A stretch of 64,000 nt of DNA from JAKFEE01 sp036675815 (GTDB lineage: Bacteria; Pseudomonadota; Alphaproteobacteria; Rhodospirillales; Magnetospirillaceae), in contig JAKFEE010000022.1 in assembly GCA_036675815.1 (NCBI GenBank), positions 1-64,000 on the forward strand, written 5' to 3'. Below the pieces are notes generated by a model. It saw nothing but the letters and a program-made list of their open reading frames with translations. It was not told where the DNA came from and searched no databases. The position numbers and the translations under genes are program-made. How positions within the stretch are numbered: position 1 is the stretch's first letter; each line of letters opens with the position of its first letter. This document shows, in pieces, positions 39,375 to 48,255 of this stretch.

Positions 39375-39629
39375 ATGCCTGGCCGTCAATCGCTGGCGCC
39401 GCTGCTGACTTCGTTGTCACAGCGCCGCATCCCTCTGTTTGGCACCACGACGCTTGGCGATCTTGCCGCCAAGGAGGCGTCCCTGACCGTCCGCTGTCGT
39501 GCGTGCGGCCATACGGCCGGGCGCGAGCTACGGCGGCTGATCGTCGAGTACGGCCGCGACGCGCCGATACGAAAGCTGAAATTCGCCTGCAGCCGCTGCG
39601 GCAGCACGGACGTCGAAGTGTTGCGGTAA
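39375..39629 (+). CDS. Small zinc-ribbon hypothetical protein
   Basis: An 84-residue protein with two CxxC pairs, Cys41-Cys44 (CRACG) and Cys72-Cys75 (CSRCG), 27 residues apart, which should bind one zinc. The rest is basic. Similar small proteins are common and uncharacterised in alphaproteobacteria. ATG 39375 was preferred; the frame opens at 39300 with a less plausible start. Codon use is like its neighbours. No function can be assigned. Confidence 0.65.
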   Translation: MPGRQSLAPLLTSLSQRRIPLFGTTTLGDLAAKEASLTVRCRACGHTAGRELRRLIVEYGRDAPIRKLKFACSRCGSTDVEVLR

Positions 39630-39715
39630 CGAGATCGATGCGCTGGCGCGAGGCGATGGGCTGTGGCTATAGTGCCGTGCCCCGCAATTCCTTCGACTCT
39701 TGATCAGAGAAGCCC

Positions 39716-41575
39716 ATGCCCGCTTATCGTTCCCGCACCTCGACCCATGGCCGCAATATGGCCGGCGCTCGCGGCCTCTGGCGCGCCACCGGCATGAAGG
39801 ACGAGGATTTCGGCAAGCCGATCATCGCCATCGCCAATTCCTTCACCCAGTTCGTGCCCGGTCACGTCCACCTCAAGGACCTCGGGCAGATGGTGGCGCG
39901 CGAGATCGAGAAGGCGGGCGGCGTCGCCAAGGAGTTCAACACCATCGCCGTCGACGACGGCATCGCCATGGGCCATGCCGGCATGCTCTACAGCCTGCCG
40001 TCGCGCGAGATCATCGCCGATGCCGTCGAATACATGGTCAATGCCCATTGCGCCGACGCCCTGGTGTGCATCTCCAACTGCGACAAGATCACTCCCGGCA
40101 TGCTGATGGCGTCGTTGCGCCTCAACATTCCCACCATCTTCGTCTCGGGCGGGCCGATGGAGGCGGGTAAGGCGGTGCTGTCGTCGGGCGTGGTCGAGAC
40201 GGTCGATCTGATTGACGCCATGATCAAGGCCGCCGACGAGGCGGTGTCGGACGAGGATGCCGCCGAGTACGAGCGCTCGTCCTGTCCCACCTGTGGCTCG
40301 TGCTCGGGCATGTTCACCGCCAACTCGATGAACTGCCTGGTCGAGGCCCTGGGCTTGGCGCTACCCGGCAATGGTACGGTGCTTGCAACCCATGCCGATC
40401 GCAAGGAGCTGTTTCTCGAGGCCGGGCGCCGCATCGTCGATCTGTGCCGCCGCCACTACGAGCGCGACGACGCCTCGGTGCTGCCGCGCAATATCGCCAC
40501 GTTCCAGGCGTTCGAGAACGCCATGATCCTCGACATCGCCATGGGCGGCTCGACCAACACGGTGCTGCATCTGCTCGCCGCCGCCGCCGAGGGCGAGGTC
40601 GACTTCACCATGAGCGACATTGACCGCCTCAGCCGCAAGGTGCCGCATCTGTGCAAGGTGGCGCCGTCGACGCCGGACTTCCACATGGAGGACGTGCATC
40701 GCGCCGGCGGCATCATGGCCATCCTCGGCGAACTCGATCGCCAGGGCCTCCTCCGCCGCGACGTCTACAACGTGAACGCACCGACTCTCGGCCAAGCGCT
40801 CGACCAGTGGGACGTCAAGCGCAACACCGACGAAAAGCTCGCCACCTTCTTCCGCGCCGCGCCCGGCGGCGTGCGCACGACGACGGCGTTCTCGCAGGCC
40901 AAGCGCTACGACAGCCTCGACCTCGACCGCGAGAATGGCTGCATCCGCGACAAGGCGCATGCCTACAGCCAGGACGGCGGCCTCGCCGTGCTGTTCGGCA
41001 ACATCGCCGAGGAAGGCTGCATCGTGAAGACGGCGGGCGTAGACGCCGCGATCCTCAAATTCTCCGGCCCGGTGGTGTTGTGCGAGAGCCAGGACGAGGC
41101 GGTGGCCAAGATCCTCGGCGGCGCGGTGAAGAAGGGCGACGTGGTGGTGGTGCGCTACGAAGGCCCCAAGGGCGGCCCCGGCATGCAGGAGATGCTCTAT
41201 CCCACCAGCTACCTCAAGGCCAAGGGCCTGGGCGCCGACTGCGCCCTGATCACCGACGGGCGCTTTTCGGGTGGCACGTCGGGCCTGTCGATCGGCCACG
41301 CCTCGCCGGAAGCGGCCGAAGGCGGCGCCATCGGCCTGGTCGAGCCGGGCGACGTCATCGATATCGACATCCCCAACCGCACCATCAACCTTCGCGTCAC
41401 CGACGAGGAATTGGCCAAGCGGCGCGCCGCGATGGAGGCGAAGGGCGCGCAGGCATGGAAGCCGGCCAAGCGCGACCGCCAGGTCTCGGCGGCGCTGCGC
41501 GCGTATGCGGCGCTGACCACCAGCGCCTCGCGCGGCGCCGTGCGCGACGTCAGCCAACTCGATCGGCGGCGCTGA
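39716..41575 (+). CDS. ilvD: Dihydroxy-acid dehydratase
   Basis: A 619-residue IlvD, the Fe-S dehydratase of branched-chain amino acid and pantothenate synthesis. Cluster cysteines are Cys122 ([12 protein letters not shown]) and those in [13 protein letters not shown] (190-196); Lys124, carbamylated in homologs, is present. A TATAGT at 39668-39673 is a possible -10, but no good -35 pairs with it. No other ilv gene is nearby. A family A repeat follows 22 bases after the stop. Confidence 0.96.
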   Translation: MPAYRSRTSTHGRNMAGARGLWRATGMKDEDFGKPIIAIANSFTQFVPGHVHLKDLGQMVAREIEKAGGVAKEFNTIAVDDGIAMGHAGMLYSLPSREIIADAVEYMVNAHCADALVCISNCDKITPGMLMASLRLNIPTIFVSGGPMEAGKAVLSSGVVETVDLIDAMIKAADEAVSDEDAAEYERSSCPTCGSCSGMFTANSMNCLVEALGLALPGNGTVLATHADRKELFLEAGRRIVDLCRRHYERDDASVLPRNIATFQAFENAMILDIAMGGSTNTVLHLLAAAAEGEVDFTMSDIDRLSRKVPHLCKVAPSTPDFHMEDVHRAGGIMAILGELDRQGLLRRDVYNVNAPTLGQALDQWDVKRNTDEKLATFFRAAPGGVRTTTAFSQAKRYDSLDLDRENGCIRDKAHAYSQDGGLAVLFGNIAEEGCIVKTAGVDAAILKFSGPVVLCESQDEAVAKILGGAVKKGDVVVVRYEGPKGGPGMQEMLYPTSYLKAKGLGADCALITDGRFSGGTSGLSIGHASPEAAEGGAIGLVEPGDVIDIDIPNRTINLRVTDEELAKRRAAMEAKGAQAWKPAKRDRQVSAALRAYAALTTSASRGAVRDVSQLDRRR

Positions 41576-41597
41576 GAGGTCATACTAGCCGTCCGAC

Positions 41598-41652
41598 GGA
41601 GCGCGGAGCTCCAGCTCCGCACGGGCAATGCGGAGCTGGAGCTCCGCGCTCC
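41598..41652. repeat. Family A 55-bp double-hairpin repeat, copy 3 (fully symmetric)
   Basis: Both units have AGCT in the stem, so the whole element is a perfect inverted repeat: GGAGCGCGGAGCTCCAGCTC... against ...GGAGCTCCGCGCTCC. It lies between ilvD and udgX. Confidence 0.9.
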
Positions 41653-41681
41653 GGGCGGCCGGGCGTCTGGCAGCAACGGCC

Positions 41682-42332
41682 ATGGGCGACGATATGTCGT
41701 CCATGGCCAACAAGCGCGACGACGCCAACCGGTTCCTGCCCGAAGATCGCAGCCTCGCCGGCCTGACCGAGGCCGCCAAGGGCTGTACCGCGTGTGACCT
41801 GTACAGGACCGGCACGCAGACCGTGTTCGGTGAAGGGCCTGACGATGCCGTAGCCCTGTTCGTCGGCGAACAGCCGGGCGATGCCGAGGACGTGGCGGGG
41901 CGGCCGTTTGTCGGTCCGGCGGGCAAGCTGCTCGACCGGGCCTTGATCGAAGCCGGCATCGATCGCCGCCGCGTCTACGTCACCAATGCCGTCAAGCACT
42001 TCAAGTGGGCGCCGCGCGGCAAGCGCCGCCTTCATGCCAAACCCAACGCCCAGGAGATTCGCGCCTGCCATCCTTGGCTGCAGGCCGAGATCGCCGCGGT
42101 GCGGCCCGAGGTGGTGGTGTGCTTGGGGGCAACGGCAGCGCAGGCGCTGCTGGGCTCGTCGTTCAAGGTCACCGAACGGCGTGGCGCCTTCGTGCAATCG
42201 GCTCACGCCCCCTACGTCATCGCCACGATTCACCCGTCCGCGTTGCTGCGCATACCCGAGACCGAGGATCGCCGCCGCGAACTGGCACGTTTCGTCGCCG
42301 AGTTGAGAAAGGTCGCACAGATATTGGGGTGA
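41682..42332 (+). CDS. udgX: UdgX-type uracil-DNA-binding glycosylase
   Basis: A 216-residue Fe-S uracil-DNA glycosylase superfamily protein. Motif 1 is GEQPGDAED, the cluster cysteines are Cys35, 38, 129 and 147, and the last motif is HPSALLR (184-190). It carries the UdgX hallmark loop KRRLH (114-118; KRRIH in the studied mycobacterial enzyme), whose histidine (His118 here) attacks the sugar and leaves the protein covalently bound to DNA. ATG at 41682, 41694 or 41703 are all possible starts; none has a strong ribosome-binding site. It lies between two family A repeats. Confidence 0.88.
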   Translation: MGDDMSSMANKRDDANRFLPEDRSLAGLTEAAKGCTACDLYRTGTQTVFGEGPDDAVALFVGEQPGDAEDVAGRPFVGPAGKLLDRALIEAGIDRRRVYVTNAVKHFKWAPRGKRRLHAKPNAQEIRACHPWLQAEIAAVRPEVVVCLGATAAQALLGSSFKVTERRGAFVQSAHAPYVIATIHPSALLRIPETEDRRRELARFVAELRKVAQILG

Positions 42333-42358
42333 AGGCGCGCCGCGCCGTCGAAAGGAAA

Positions 42359-42377
42359 GGCCGCGGAATCCGCGGCC
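42359..42377. other. Perfect GC hairpin after udgX
   Basis: GGCCGCGG (42359-42366) pairs fully with CCGCGGCC (42370-42377) over a 3-base loop, 27 bases past the udgX stop. No T-run follows, so a terminator function is uncertain. The rest of 42333-42502 holds nothing I can name. Confidence 0.5.
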
Positions 42378-42502
42378 CAAGTCTAGGGAGGGCACGCCGG
42401 AAGAGCTCAACGAGCGACTCGTCGACGTGCAGGTATAATTCACCGAAAATGGAGGATGAGTTCAAGCACGGACGCGTACTTGCGCTGATTTGTCGCAGTA
42501 GA

Positions 42503-42557
42503 GGAGCGCGGACCTCCAGGTCCGCTTGTGTATTGCGGAGCTGGAGCTCCGCGCTCC
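42503..42557. repeat. Family A 55-bp double-hairpin repeat, copy 4
   Basis: Same subtype as copy 2: first unit ACCT/AGGT, second AGCT/AGCT, with the spacer reading TTGTGT before the second unit. It lies 9 bases from the 3' end of pncC. Confidence 0.88.
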
Positions 42558-42565
42558 AGAGAACG

Positions 42566-43060
42566 TCACCTTGTCGCCAGCCGTTCGAGCATCTCCAGCG
42601 CCGCCGCCGCTGCCGCGTGGCGCACCGCATCCCGGTCACCGGCGAAGGTGTCGACCCGATGCACCGTCGCCCCGCCCCGGCGAACGGCTGCCACGTGCAC
42701 CAGCCCCACCGGTTTTCCTGTGCCGCCGCCTGGGCCGGCGATGCCGGTGACGGCGACCGCGATATCGACGGGGGCTCGCGCCAACGCGCCCTCGGCCATC
42801 GCACGCGCCACCGGCTCGCTGACCGCGCCGTGTGTGGCGAGCAGAGCCTCGGCGACGCCCAGCAACTCGGTTTTGGCGCGGTTCGAGTAGGTGACGAAGC
42901 CCCGCTCGACCACCGCGGAACTGCCGGGAATCGCCGTCAGGCACGCGGCAATCAGGCCGCCGGTGCATGACTCGGCGGTCGCCAGCGTCAGGCCCCACGT
43001 CTCGCACCTGTCGAGGACCGCGGCGGCACGGGCCACCAGATCGGCAGGGAGGTGGTTCAT
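42566..43060 (-). CDS. pncC: CinA-family nicotinamide-nucleotide amidase
   Basis: A 164-residue stand-alone CinA C-terminal domain (PncC), which deamidates nicotinamide mononucleotide and so recycles pyridine nucleotides. TAESCTGGLIAA and the glycine-rich AVTGIAGPGGGT plus KPVG are diagnostic. ATG 43060 was chosen because it overlaps the pgpA stop (ATGA); the longer frame is a shadow. The pgpA-cinA pairing is common in proteobacteria. Confidence 0.92.
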   Translation of the reverse strand: MNHLPADLVARAAAVLDRCETWGLTLATAESCTGGLIAACLTAIPGSSAVVERGFVTYSNRAKTELLGVAEALLATHGAVSEPVARAMAEGALARAPVDIAVAVTGIAGPGGGTGKPVGLVHVAAVRRGGATVHRVDTFAGDRDAVRHAAAAAALEMLERLATR

Positions 43061-43566
43061 CGGCCGGTCACCCATAACACGGATGCCATCAAAGCACCGC
43101 CATAGCCGGCGGCCAGCAGGTCGTCGAGCATGACGCCGAGGCCGCCCTTGACGTAGCGGTCGGCCCAGCGCACCGGCCACGGCTTCCAGATGTCGAAAAC
43201 ACGGAAAACCACGAAACCCAGCAGGTACAGACCGATATCCGGCGGCACCGCCAACAGCACCACCCATTGGCCAACCACCTCATCGATGACGATGCTGCCG
43301 GGGTCGTCGAGCCTGGCTCGGGCGCAATAGACTTCCGACACCCAGCAGCCGACAAGGAAGACAACGAGTGCGGCGACGGCAATGGCCAGCGGGCCGCCGG
43401 CGGCGTGCAGACCCCAGGCGAAGGGCAGGGCGGCCAGCGATCCCCAGGTTCCCGGCAGCCATGGCAGAAGGCCAGCGCCGAACCAGGTGGCGGCCAGCGC
43501 GGCGGGGTGCCAGAGCGGCAGCGCCCTGGGGACGGGACGGTCGGTGGTCGCCGGCACGTTGGTCAT
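43057..43566 (-). CDS. pgpA: Phosphatidylglycerophosphatase A
   Basis: A 169-residue membrane phosphatase that makes phosphatidylglycerol. Motifs are LPWLPGTWGSLAALP at the start, DPGSIVIDEVVGQW in the middle and FRVFDIWKPWP with MLDDLLAAG near the end. Three to four hydrophobic segments are evident. ATG 43566 (MTNVPATTD) is preferred over 43626. A 120-base gap with nothing notable separates it from the lytic transglycosylase gene. Confidence 0.93.
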   Translation of the reverse strand: MTNVPATTDRPVPRALPLWHPAALAATWFGAGLLPWLPGTWGSLAALPFAWGLHAAGGPLAIAVAALVVFLVGCWVSEVYCARARLDDPGSIVIDEVVGQWVVLLAVPPDIGLYLLGFVVFRVFDIWKPWPVRWADRYVKGGLGVMLDDLLAAGYGGALMASVLWVTGR

Positions 43567-43686
43567 TCCGGGCCTCGCGGCGATCGCATGCCTTTGCCAT
43601 TTAGGCGGTTGCATGGCGGCTTGCACCTCTGCCGCCTCAATTCGGCTGCCGGCGTCACCATGCCCGCCGGGCTGGTCGGGGGGACA

Positions 43687-45639
43687 TCAGCGCCTCAGGT
43701 CACGATCGAGGGAGCGGGCGAAGTCGGTGGCACCCAACCGGCGACGGTAGACTTGCACGCTTTCCAGCACGCGTTGCACATAGTTGCGCGTCTCGCTGAA
43801 AGGAATGTTCTCGATCCAGTCGATGGGATCGACCTCGGGATTACGCGGGTCGCCATACTCGCGGATCCATTCGCGGACGCGGCTGGGCCCGGCGTTGTAG
43901 GCGGCGAGCGACAGAACGTAGGACCCGTTGAAGCTGCCGAGGACCTTTCCGAGATAGGCGCTGCCCAGCCGGACATTGTAGGCGGGATCGTGCAACTGTT
44001 CGGGCGAATAGCCGACATTCAGGCCTTGCGCGACCTGCTTTGCCGTGGCTGGCATCAACTGCATCAGCCCGCGTGCGCCGGCCGAACTGATGGCACGCTG
44101 GTGGAAGCCCGATTCCTGGCGGATGAGCGCGAACACCAAAGCCTTTTCGGGTGACTGGATCTCGATCGACGGTACCGGGTAGCCCGAGGCGATCAGCGTC
44201 ACGCCCTCGCGGTCGGCGCGTCGGGCAATGCTCACGGCAAGATCGGGACGGCCTTGCGACGTGGCAAGATTGGCCGCCAAGGCGCGCTGGCCGGGGGTCT
44301 CGGCGATGTCATTGAGACGCATGACGAAGGGGCCGATCGCTTCGGCAACGCCAATCTCGCCCAGCATCCGCACCACGCGGGTCAATTCGTGCTTCTCGAA
44401 GGCCTCGATGTCCTTGGCGCTGGCGAGCGGATCGCTCGGCAACGGCCATTCATGGTCCTTCGACAGCCGGGCTGCAGCCAACTGCCCATAGTAGGTGGTG
44501 ACGTGGCCGGCCGCATTTTCGTACCAGCCCTTGGCCCGCTTGGCATCCTTCATCGCCTCGGCGGCACGGCCGGCCCAGTAGGCGCCACGGGCGCGGCTGA
44601 TCGGGGTGGCGACGCCGTCGAACATCGTCTTGAAGTGACGCAGGGCCGCGGCTTCGTCGTTCAGGTAGCGCAGGGCAATCCAACCGGCGAGCCATTCCGC
44701 GTCGGCCAGTGCCCGCCCGTCCTCTTCGAGCCCGTGCTGGCGGGCAAGGTCGTAAGCTTGGGTGATGTGGCCGCGCTGGAGGGCGCGACGCGCCAGGATG
44801 GCGCGCTCGGTCCACCACATCTCGGGGCGCACCTTGTCGGCCGCGGGGCTGGCGAGCAAGGCGATGGCCGAGTCGTCGAGATCCCTTTGCCGCCGCCAGC
44901 GCACGCGTTCAAATATCAGGCCCGGGTTGTCGGCCAGGGCCCGGGGCACCTTGTCGATCGCAGCCTCGACGCCCGGCTCGTCCTTGAACAAGGCCAAGCG
45001 GGCCTGCGCCAGCAGCCGATGGTCCATCGGCACCTTGAGAATCATCCGCTGCGCCGCTTCGTCGCGACGCTCCCACAGCAGACGGTCGAGGCGGGCGACA
45101 TGATCATCCTGACGAAGGTGCTCGCCGTAGCGGGCGAGGAACTGGCGTTCCTGCAGCACGCCGAAATTCTCGTTTACCCACGCATCCCGCAGGACGGCGA
45201 CGCCGCGTTCACGGTCGCCCTGGGTCAGAAGGGCGCCGCCGTAGGCCGTCTTGCCATCGGCGGTGGTCGGTGAGTGGGTGGGGAACCATGCCAGCAAGGC
45301 GTCGGCCGGTGTGGCGACGGTGATGGCTTCCTCGGCCCGCCGCCGTAGCGTGCTCATCCGTGGCCAATCGGGATTGCCGCGAATGAAGGCAGTGATCTCG
45401 GCGAAGGTGACGTCGGCGCCCGGACCGGTCAACTCCATCCAGTGAAGGACCTTGGCAAGCGACTGGTCTTGTGCGGCGGCCGCCTTGTTCCTGGCCGCGC
45501 TGAAATCCTCTCGTTCCGCCTGCGCGAAGGCTTCTCGGTACAGCTTCTCGTCCGCAGGCGAGAGCAGGTTGGCGTGGCTGGATGCGGCCGGGGCTGCAAG
45601 GGCCACGGCCAGGGCGAGGGCAACGACAATCGACTTCAC
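43687..45639 (-). CDS. Soluble lytic murein transglycosylase
   Basis: A 650-residue periplasmic SLT70-type enzyme: signal peptide ending near ASSHA, a long helical superhelix domain of about 450 residues, and a C-terminal SLT domain with the catalytic glutamate in RQESGFHQRAIS followed by GARGLMQLMPATA and AYNAGPSRV. It cleaves glycan strands to give 1,6-anhydro ends. It is divergent from dapA, an arrangement seen in many alphaproteobacteria. Confidence 0.94.
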   Translation of the reverse strand: MKSIVVALALAVALAAPAASSHANLLSPADEKLYREAFAQAEREDFSAARNKAAAAQDQSLAKVLHWMELTGPGADVTFAEITAFIRGNPDWPRMSTLRRRAEEAITVATPADALLAWFPTHSPTTADGKTAYGGALLTQGDRERGVAVLRDAWVNENFGVLQERQFLARYGEHLRQDDHVARLDRLLWERRDEAAQRMILKVPMDHRLLAQARLALFKDEPGVEAAIDKVPRALADNPGLIFERVRWRRQRDLDDSAIALLASPAADKVRPEMWWTERAILARRALQRGHITQAYDLARQHGLEEDGRALADAEWLAGWIALRYLNDEAAALRHFKTMFDGVATPISRARGAYWAGRAAEAMKDAKRAKGWYENAAGHVTTYYGQLAAARLSKDHEWPLPSDPLASAKDIEAFEKHELTRVVRMLGEIGVAEAIGPFVMRLNDIAETPGQRALAANLATSQGRPDLAVSIARRADREGVTLIASGYPVPSIEIQSPEKALVFALIRQESGFHQRAISSAGARGLMQLMPATAKQVAQGLNVGYSPEQLHDPAYNVRLGSAYLGKVLGSFNGSYVLSLAAYNAGPSRVREWIREYGDPRNPEVDPIDWIENIPFSETRNYVQRVLESVQVYRRRLGATDFARSLDRDLRR

Positions 45640-45720
45640 CGACGATCCTCACATCATGGTACTCGGCCGCCCGGTGTGCGTCCGGCCGGAGGCCTGAGAG
45701 TGTAAGGGGTAGGCAACATG

Positions 45721-45768
45721 GCCGGCAAGCAGCCGGCAAGCGATGGAGCCTTTTGCAGCCGGCTTGCC
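45721..45768. repeat. Short direct and inverted repeats between slt and dapA
   Basis: GCCGGCAAGC occurs at 45721-45730 and again at 45732-45741, and GCTTGCC at 45762-45768 is the complement of their GGCAAGC core. A regulatory role is possible but unproven. Confidence 0.4.
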
Positions 45769-45827
45769 CGACGGCCCGGTAGTGGTTACTTTGCCATTCC
45801 TTTCGTTTGCGCTCGATGGAGTGAGCA

Positions 45828-46700
45828 ATGTTCCAGGGGTCCATACCCGCCCTCATCACGCCGTTCCGTGATGGCCGGGTCGACGAAAAAGCCTTCCAGG
45901 ATTTCGTCGATTGGCAGATCAAAGAGGGTTCGAGCGCCGTCGTCCCCTGCGGCACGACCGGCGAATCGCCGACGTTGTCGCATGAGGAGCACATGCGGGT
46001 GGTGGCGCTGTGCGTCGAGGCCGCCGCCGGGCGGGTGCCGGTGATCGCCGGCACCGGCTCCAACTCGACCGACGAGGCCATCGCGCTGACCCGCCATGCC
46101 AAGGAGGCGGGGGCCACCGCCGCCCTCGTGGTGACGCCTTATTACAACAAGCCGACGCAGGAAGGGCTTTATCAGCACTTCAAGGCGATTCATGACGTCG
46201 CCGGCCTGCCCATCGTCATCTACAACATCCCCGGCCGCTGCATCGTCGACATGTCGGTGGACACCATGGCGCGTCTGGCCAAGCTGCCCGGCATCGTCGG
46301 GGTCAAGGACGCTACCGCCGACCTCGTGCGCCCGCTCAAGACGCGCCTGGCGGTCGGCCCGGATTTCTGCCAGCTCTCCGGTGAGGATGCCACGGTGACG
46401 GCGTTCCTGGCGCAGGGCGGTCACGGCTGCATCTCGGTGACGGCCAACGTCGCGCCGAAGCTGTGCGCCGACCTTCACGCCGCATGGCGCACGGGCGATC
46501 TCGCCACCGCCTTCGCCATCCGCGACAGACTGATGCCGCTGCATGACGCCATGTTCTGCGAGACCAGCCCCGGCCCGGTGAAATACGCGGTCAGCCTGCT
46601 CGGGCGCTGCGAGGCGACCACCCGCCTGCCGCTGGTCGACATCGCCGAGGCCGGCAAGGCCAAGGTGCGAACGGCGATGCAGGGCCTGGGGCTTCTGTAG
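45828..46700 (+). CDS. dapA: 4-hydroxy-tetrahydrodipicolinate synthase
   Basis: A 290-residue TIM-barrel lyase that condenses pyruvate with aspartate semialdehyde in lysine and diaminopimelate synthesis. The Schiff-base lysine is Lys160 (VGVKDATAD), the catalytic tyrosine Tyr132 (IYNIPGR), and [10 protein letters not shown] (41-50) is in place. GGAGTGA precedes the start. smpB follows after 5 bases. Confidence 0.97.
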   Translation: MFQGSIPALITPFRDGRVDEKAFQDFVDWQIKEGSSAVVPCGTTGESPTLSHEEHMRVVALCVEAAAGRVPVIAGTGSNSTDEAIALTRHAKEAGATAALVVTPYYNKPTQEGLYQHFKAIHDVAGLPIVIYNIPGRCIVDMSVDTMARLAKLPGIVGVKDATADLVRPLKTRLAVGPDFCQLSGEDATVTAFLAQGGHGCISVTANVAPKLCADLHAAWRTGDLATAFAIRDRLMPLHDAMFCETSPGPVKYAVSLLGRCEATTRLPLVDIAEAGKAKVRTAMQGLGLL

Positions 46701-46705
46701 GGTCC

Positions 46706-47173
46706 ATGGCCGGCGAGCCCACCATCAACATCGTCGCGCAGAACCGCAAGGCACGGCACGACTACATCATCACCGACACCTTGGAGGCCGGCATCATACT
46801 GGCCGGGTCCGAGGTGAAGTCGTTGCGCACGGGCCGGGGCAACATCACCGAGGCCTTCGCCGGGCAGAGCGACGGCGAGCTGATTCTGTTCAACGCCTAC
46901 ATCCCCGAATACCAGTCGAAGACCTTCTTCACCCACGAGACGCGCCGCCCGCGCAAGCTGCTGGTGCATCGCCGCGAGCGCGACAAGCTGCTGGCCGCCA
47001 TCGGCCGCGAGGGCATGACCATCGTGCCGCTGTCGATCTACTTCAACGCCCGCGGCATCGCCAAGGTCCAGTTGGGCTTGGCCAAGGGCAAGAAGGCCCA
47101 CGACCGCCGCGAGGCGGAAAAGGAGAAGGACTGGAAGCGGCAGAAGGCGCGGCTGATGCGCGAGAAGGGCTAA
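46706..47173 (+). CDS. smpB: SsrA-binding protein SmpB
   Basis: A 155-residue oligonucleotide-binding barrel protein that brings tmRNA to stalled ribosomes. NRKARHDY, GSEVKSLRTGRGNI and the basic C-terminal tail (KDWKRQKARLMREKG) are typical. It is second gene after dapA and converges on the MoaD-like gene, 24 bases away. tmRNA itself is not in the window. Confidence 0.97.
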   Translation: MAGEPTINIVAQNRKARHDYIITDTLEAGIILAGSEVKSLRTGRGNITEAFAGQSDGELILFNAYIPEYQSKTFFTHETRRPRKLLVHRRERDKLLAAIGREGMTIVPLSIYFNARGIAKVQLGLAKGKKAHDRREAEKEKDWKRQKARLMREKG

Positions 47174-47197
47174 GCCAGCGCGCCCCGGCCTTCCGGC

Positions 47198-47527
47198 TCA
47201 GCGGGCGTGCAGGAGCGGGCTCAGCAGCGCGTTCAGGTGCCGAACGGGATTGAGGCGGGCGAGCACCGGCGCCCGGCGCGCCGCCGGATCATTGGACGCC
47301 ACCACCAGATGGTCGCCTTCGCGCAAGGGGCGGGCGCCGTCGAGTTGGCCATCGGCCTTCATCGCCGACTCGCCGTTGCACAGGACGATGTTGAGGCGAT
47401 GGGCCCGCAGACCCATGCGGCGCAGTGCCTCGGTGAGGGTGGCGCGCGCCGGCAGCGTCAGGGCGAAGGCGGCACCGGCCGGGTGGGTCTGCGCCAAGCT
47501 GGAGCAAAGCCTGATCTCGATCCGCAT
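47198..47527 (-). CDS. MoaD/ThiS-like beta-grasp protein
   Basis: A 109-residue protein whose first 85 residues look like a MoaD/ThiS ubiquitin-like fold (MRIEIRLCSSLA, LTLPARATLTEALRRMG, VLCNGES, PLREGDHLVVA). The C-terminal Gly-Gly needed for sulfur carriage is missing; the protein instead runs on with a Leu/Arg-rich tail. So it is probably not a working sulfur carrier. ATG 47527 was preferred to the open frame from 47599. It lies 65 bases downstream of udgB and may share its transcript. Confidence 0.6.
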   Translation of the reverse strand: MRIEIRLCSSLAQTHPAGAAFALTLPARATLTEALRRMGLRAHRLNIVLCNGESAMKADGQLDGARPLREGDHLVVASNDPAARRAPVLARLNPVRHLNALLSPLLHAR

Positions 47528-47592
47528 GACTGACCTCCCCACCGACTGGCAGGGACCATAGGCGCGCCACACACCGGAAACATTGATGCTGG

Positions 47593-48255
47593 TCAACAAC
47601 CCAAACGGGCAGTGATGCCGGCGAATACGTCATAGAACATGGCCTCGGTCAGGCGGCCGGTGTTGGTGTTGTAGCGTGAGCAGTGATAGCTGTCGGCGAG
47701 CAACAATCCGCCGGGCAGGGCATGCATGGCGCCATGGGCGAAGCGCGCCGTCGATTTCCGCACCCCCAGCGCGGTCAGCACCGCATCATGCGCCACCGCC
47801 CCGAGGGCCAGGATGACGTCCAGTTCGGGCATCGCGGTAATTTCCGCCGCCAGAAAGCCGCGGCAGGCCGCCGCTTCCGCCGCGGTCGGCTTGTTCTCCG
47901 GCGGCACGCAACGCACGGCGTTGGTGATCCGCACGCCGCGCAGCGCCAAGCCATCGTCGGCCCGCTCGTCATAGCGGCCCTCGCTCAGCCCGAACTTCGA
48001 CAAGGTCGCGTAGAGCAAATCCCCGGCCCAATCGCCGGTGAACGGCCGACCGGTACGGTTGGCGCCGTTGCGGCCCGGCGCCAGCCCCACGATCAACAAG
48101 CGGGCGTCGAGGCCGCCGAAGGCCGGAACCGGCGCATTGTGGCCGTCGGGAAGGCTCCGGCGATTGTCGGCACGGAACGCCACCAGTCGCGGGCAAAGGC
48201 TGCAATCGGGGCCGGGGGCGATCGGCCGGCACGGGGTCGTCGTTTCAGGCGACAT
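47593..48255 (-). CDS. udgB: Family 5 uracil-DNA glycosylase (UdgB)
   Basis: A 220-residue Fe-S uracil-DNA glycosylase of the UdgB group, active on uracil and some deaminated purines. Cys18, Cys21 (CSLC), Cys116 and Cys131 can hold the [4Fe-4S] cluster. Motif 1 is GLAPGRNGANRTGRPFTGD and the C-terminal motif HCSRYNTNTGRL starts at His191. ATG 48255 lies inside the end of the NYN gene (11-base overlap), so the two are likely translated together. It differs clearly from the UdgX paralog in this window. Confidence 0.93.
   Translation of the reverse strand: MSPETTTPCRPIAPGPDCSLCPRLVAFRADNRRSLPDGHNAPVPAFGGLDARLLIVGLAPGRNGANRTGRPFTGDWAGDLLYATLSKFGLSEGRYDERADDGLALRGVRITNAVRCVPPENKPTAAEAAACRGFLAAEITAMPELDVILALGAVAHDAVLTALGVRKSTARFAHGAMHALPGGLLLADSYHCSRYNTNTGRLTEAMFYDVFAGITARLGC

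Noticed and set aside
42005..42970. A 321-codon frame spanning the udgX end and repeat copy 4
   Set aside because: It is out of frame with udgX, runs through the repeat and antisense pncC, and has no likeness to known proteins.
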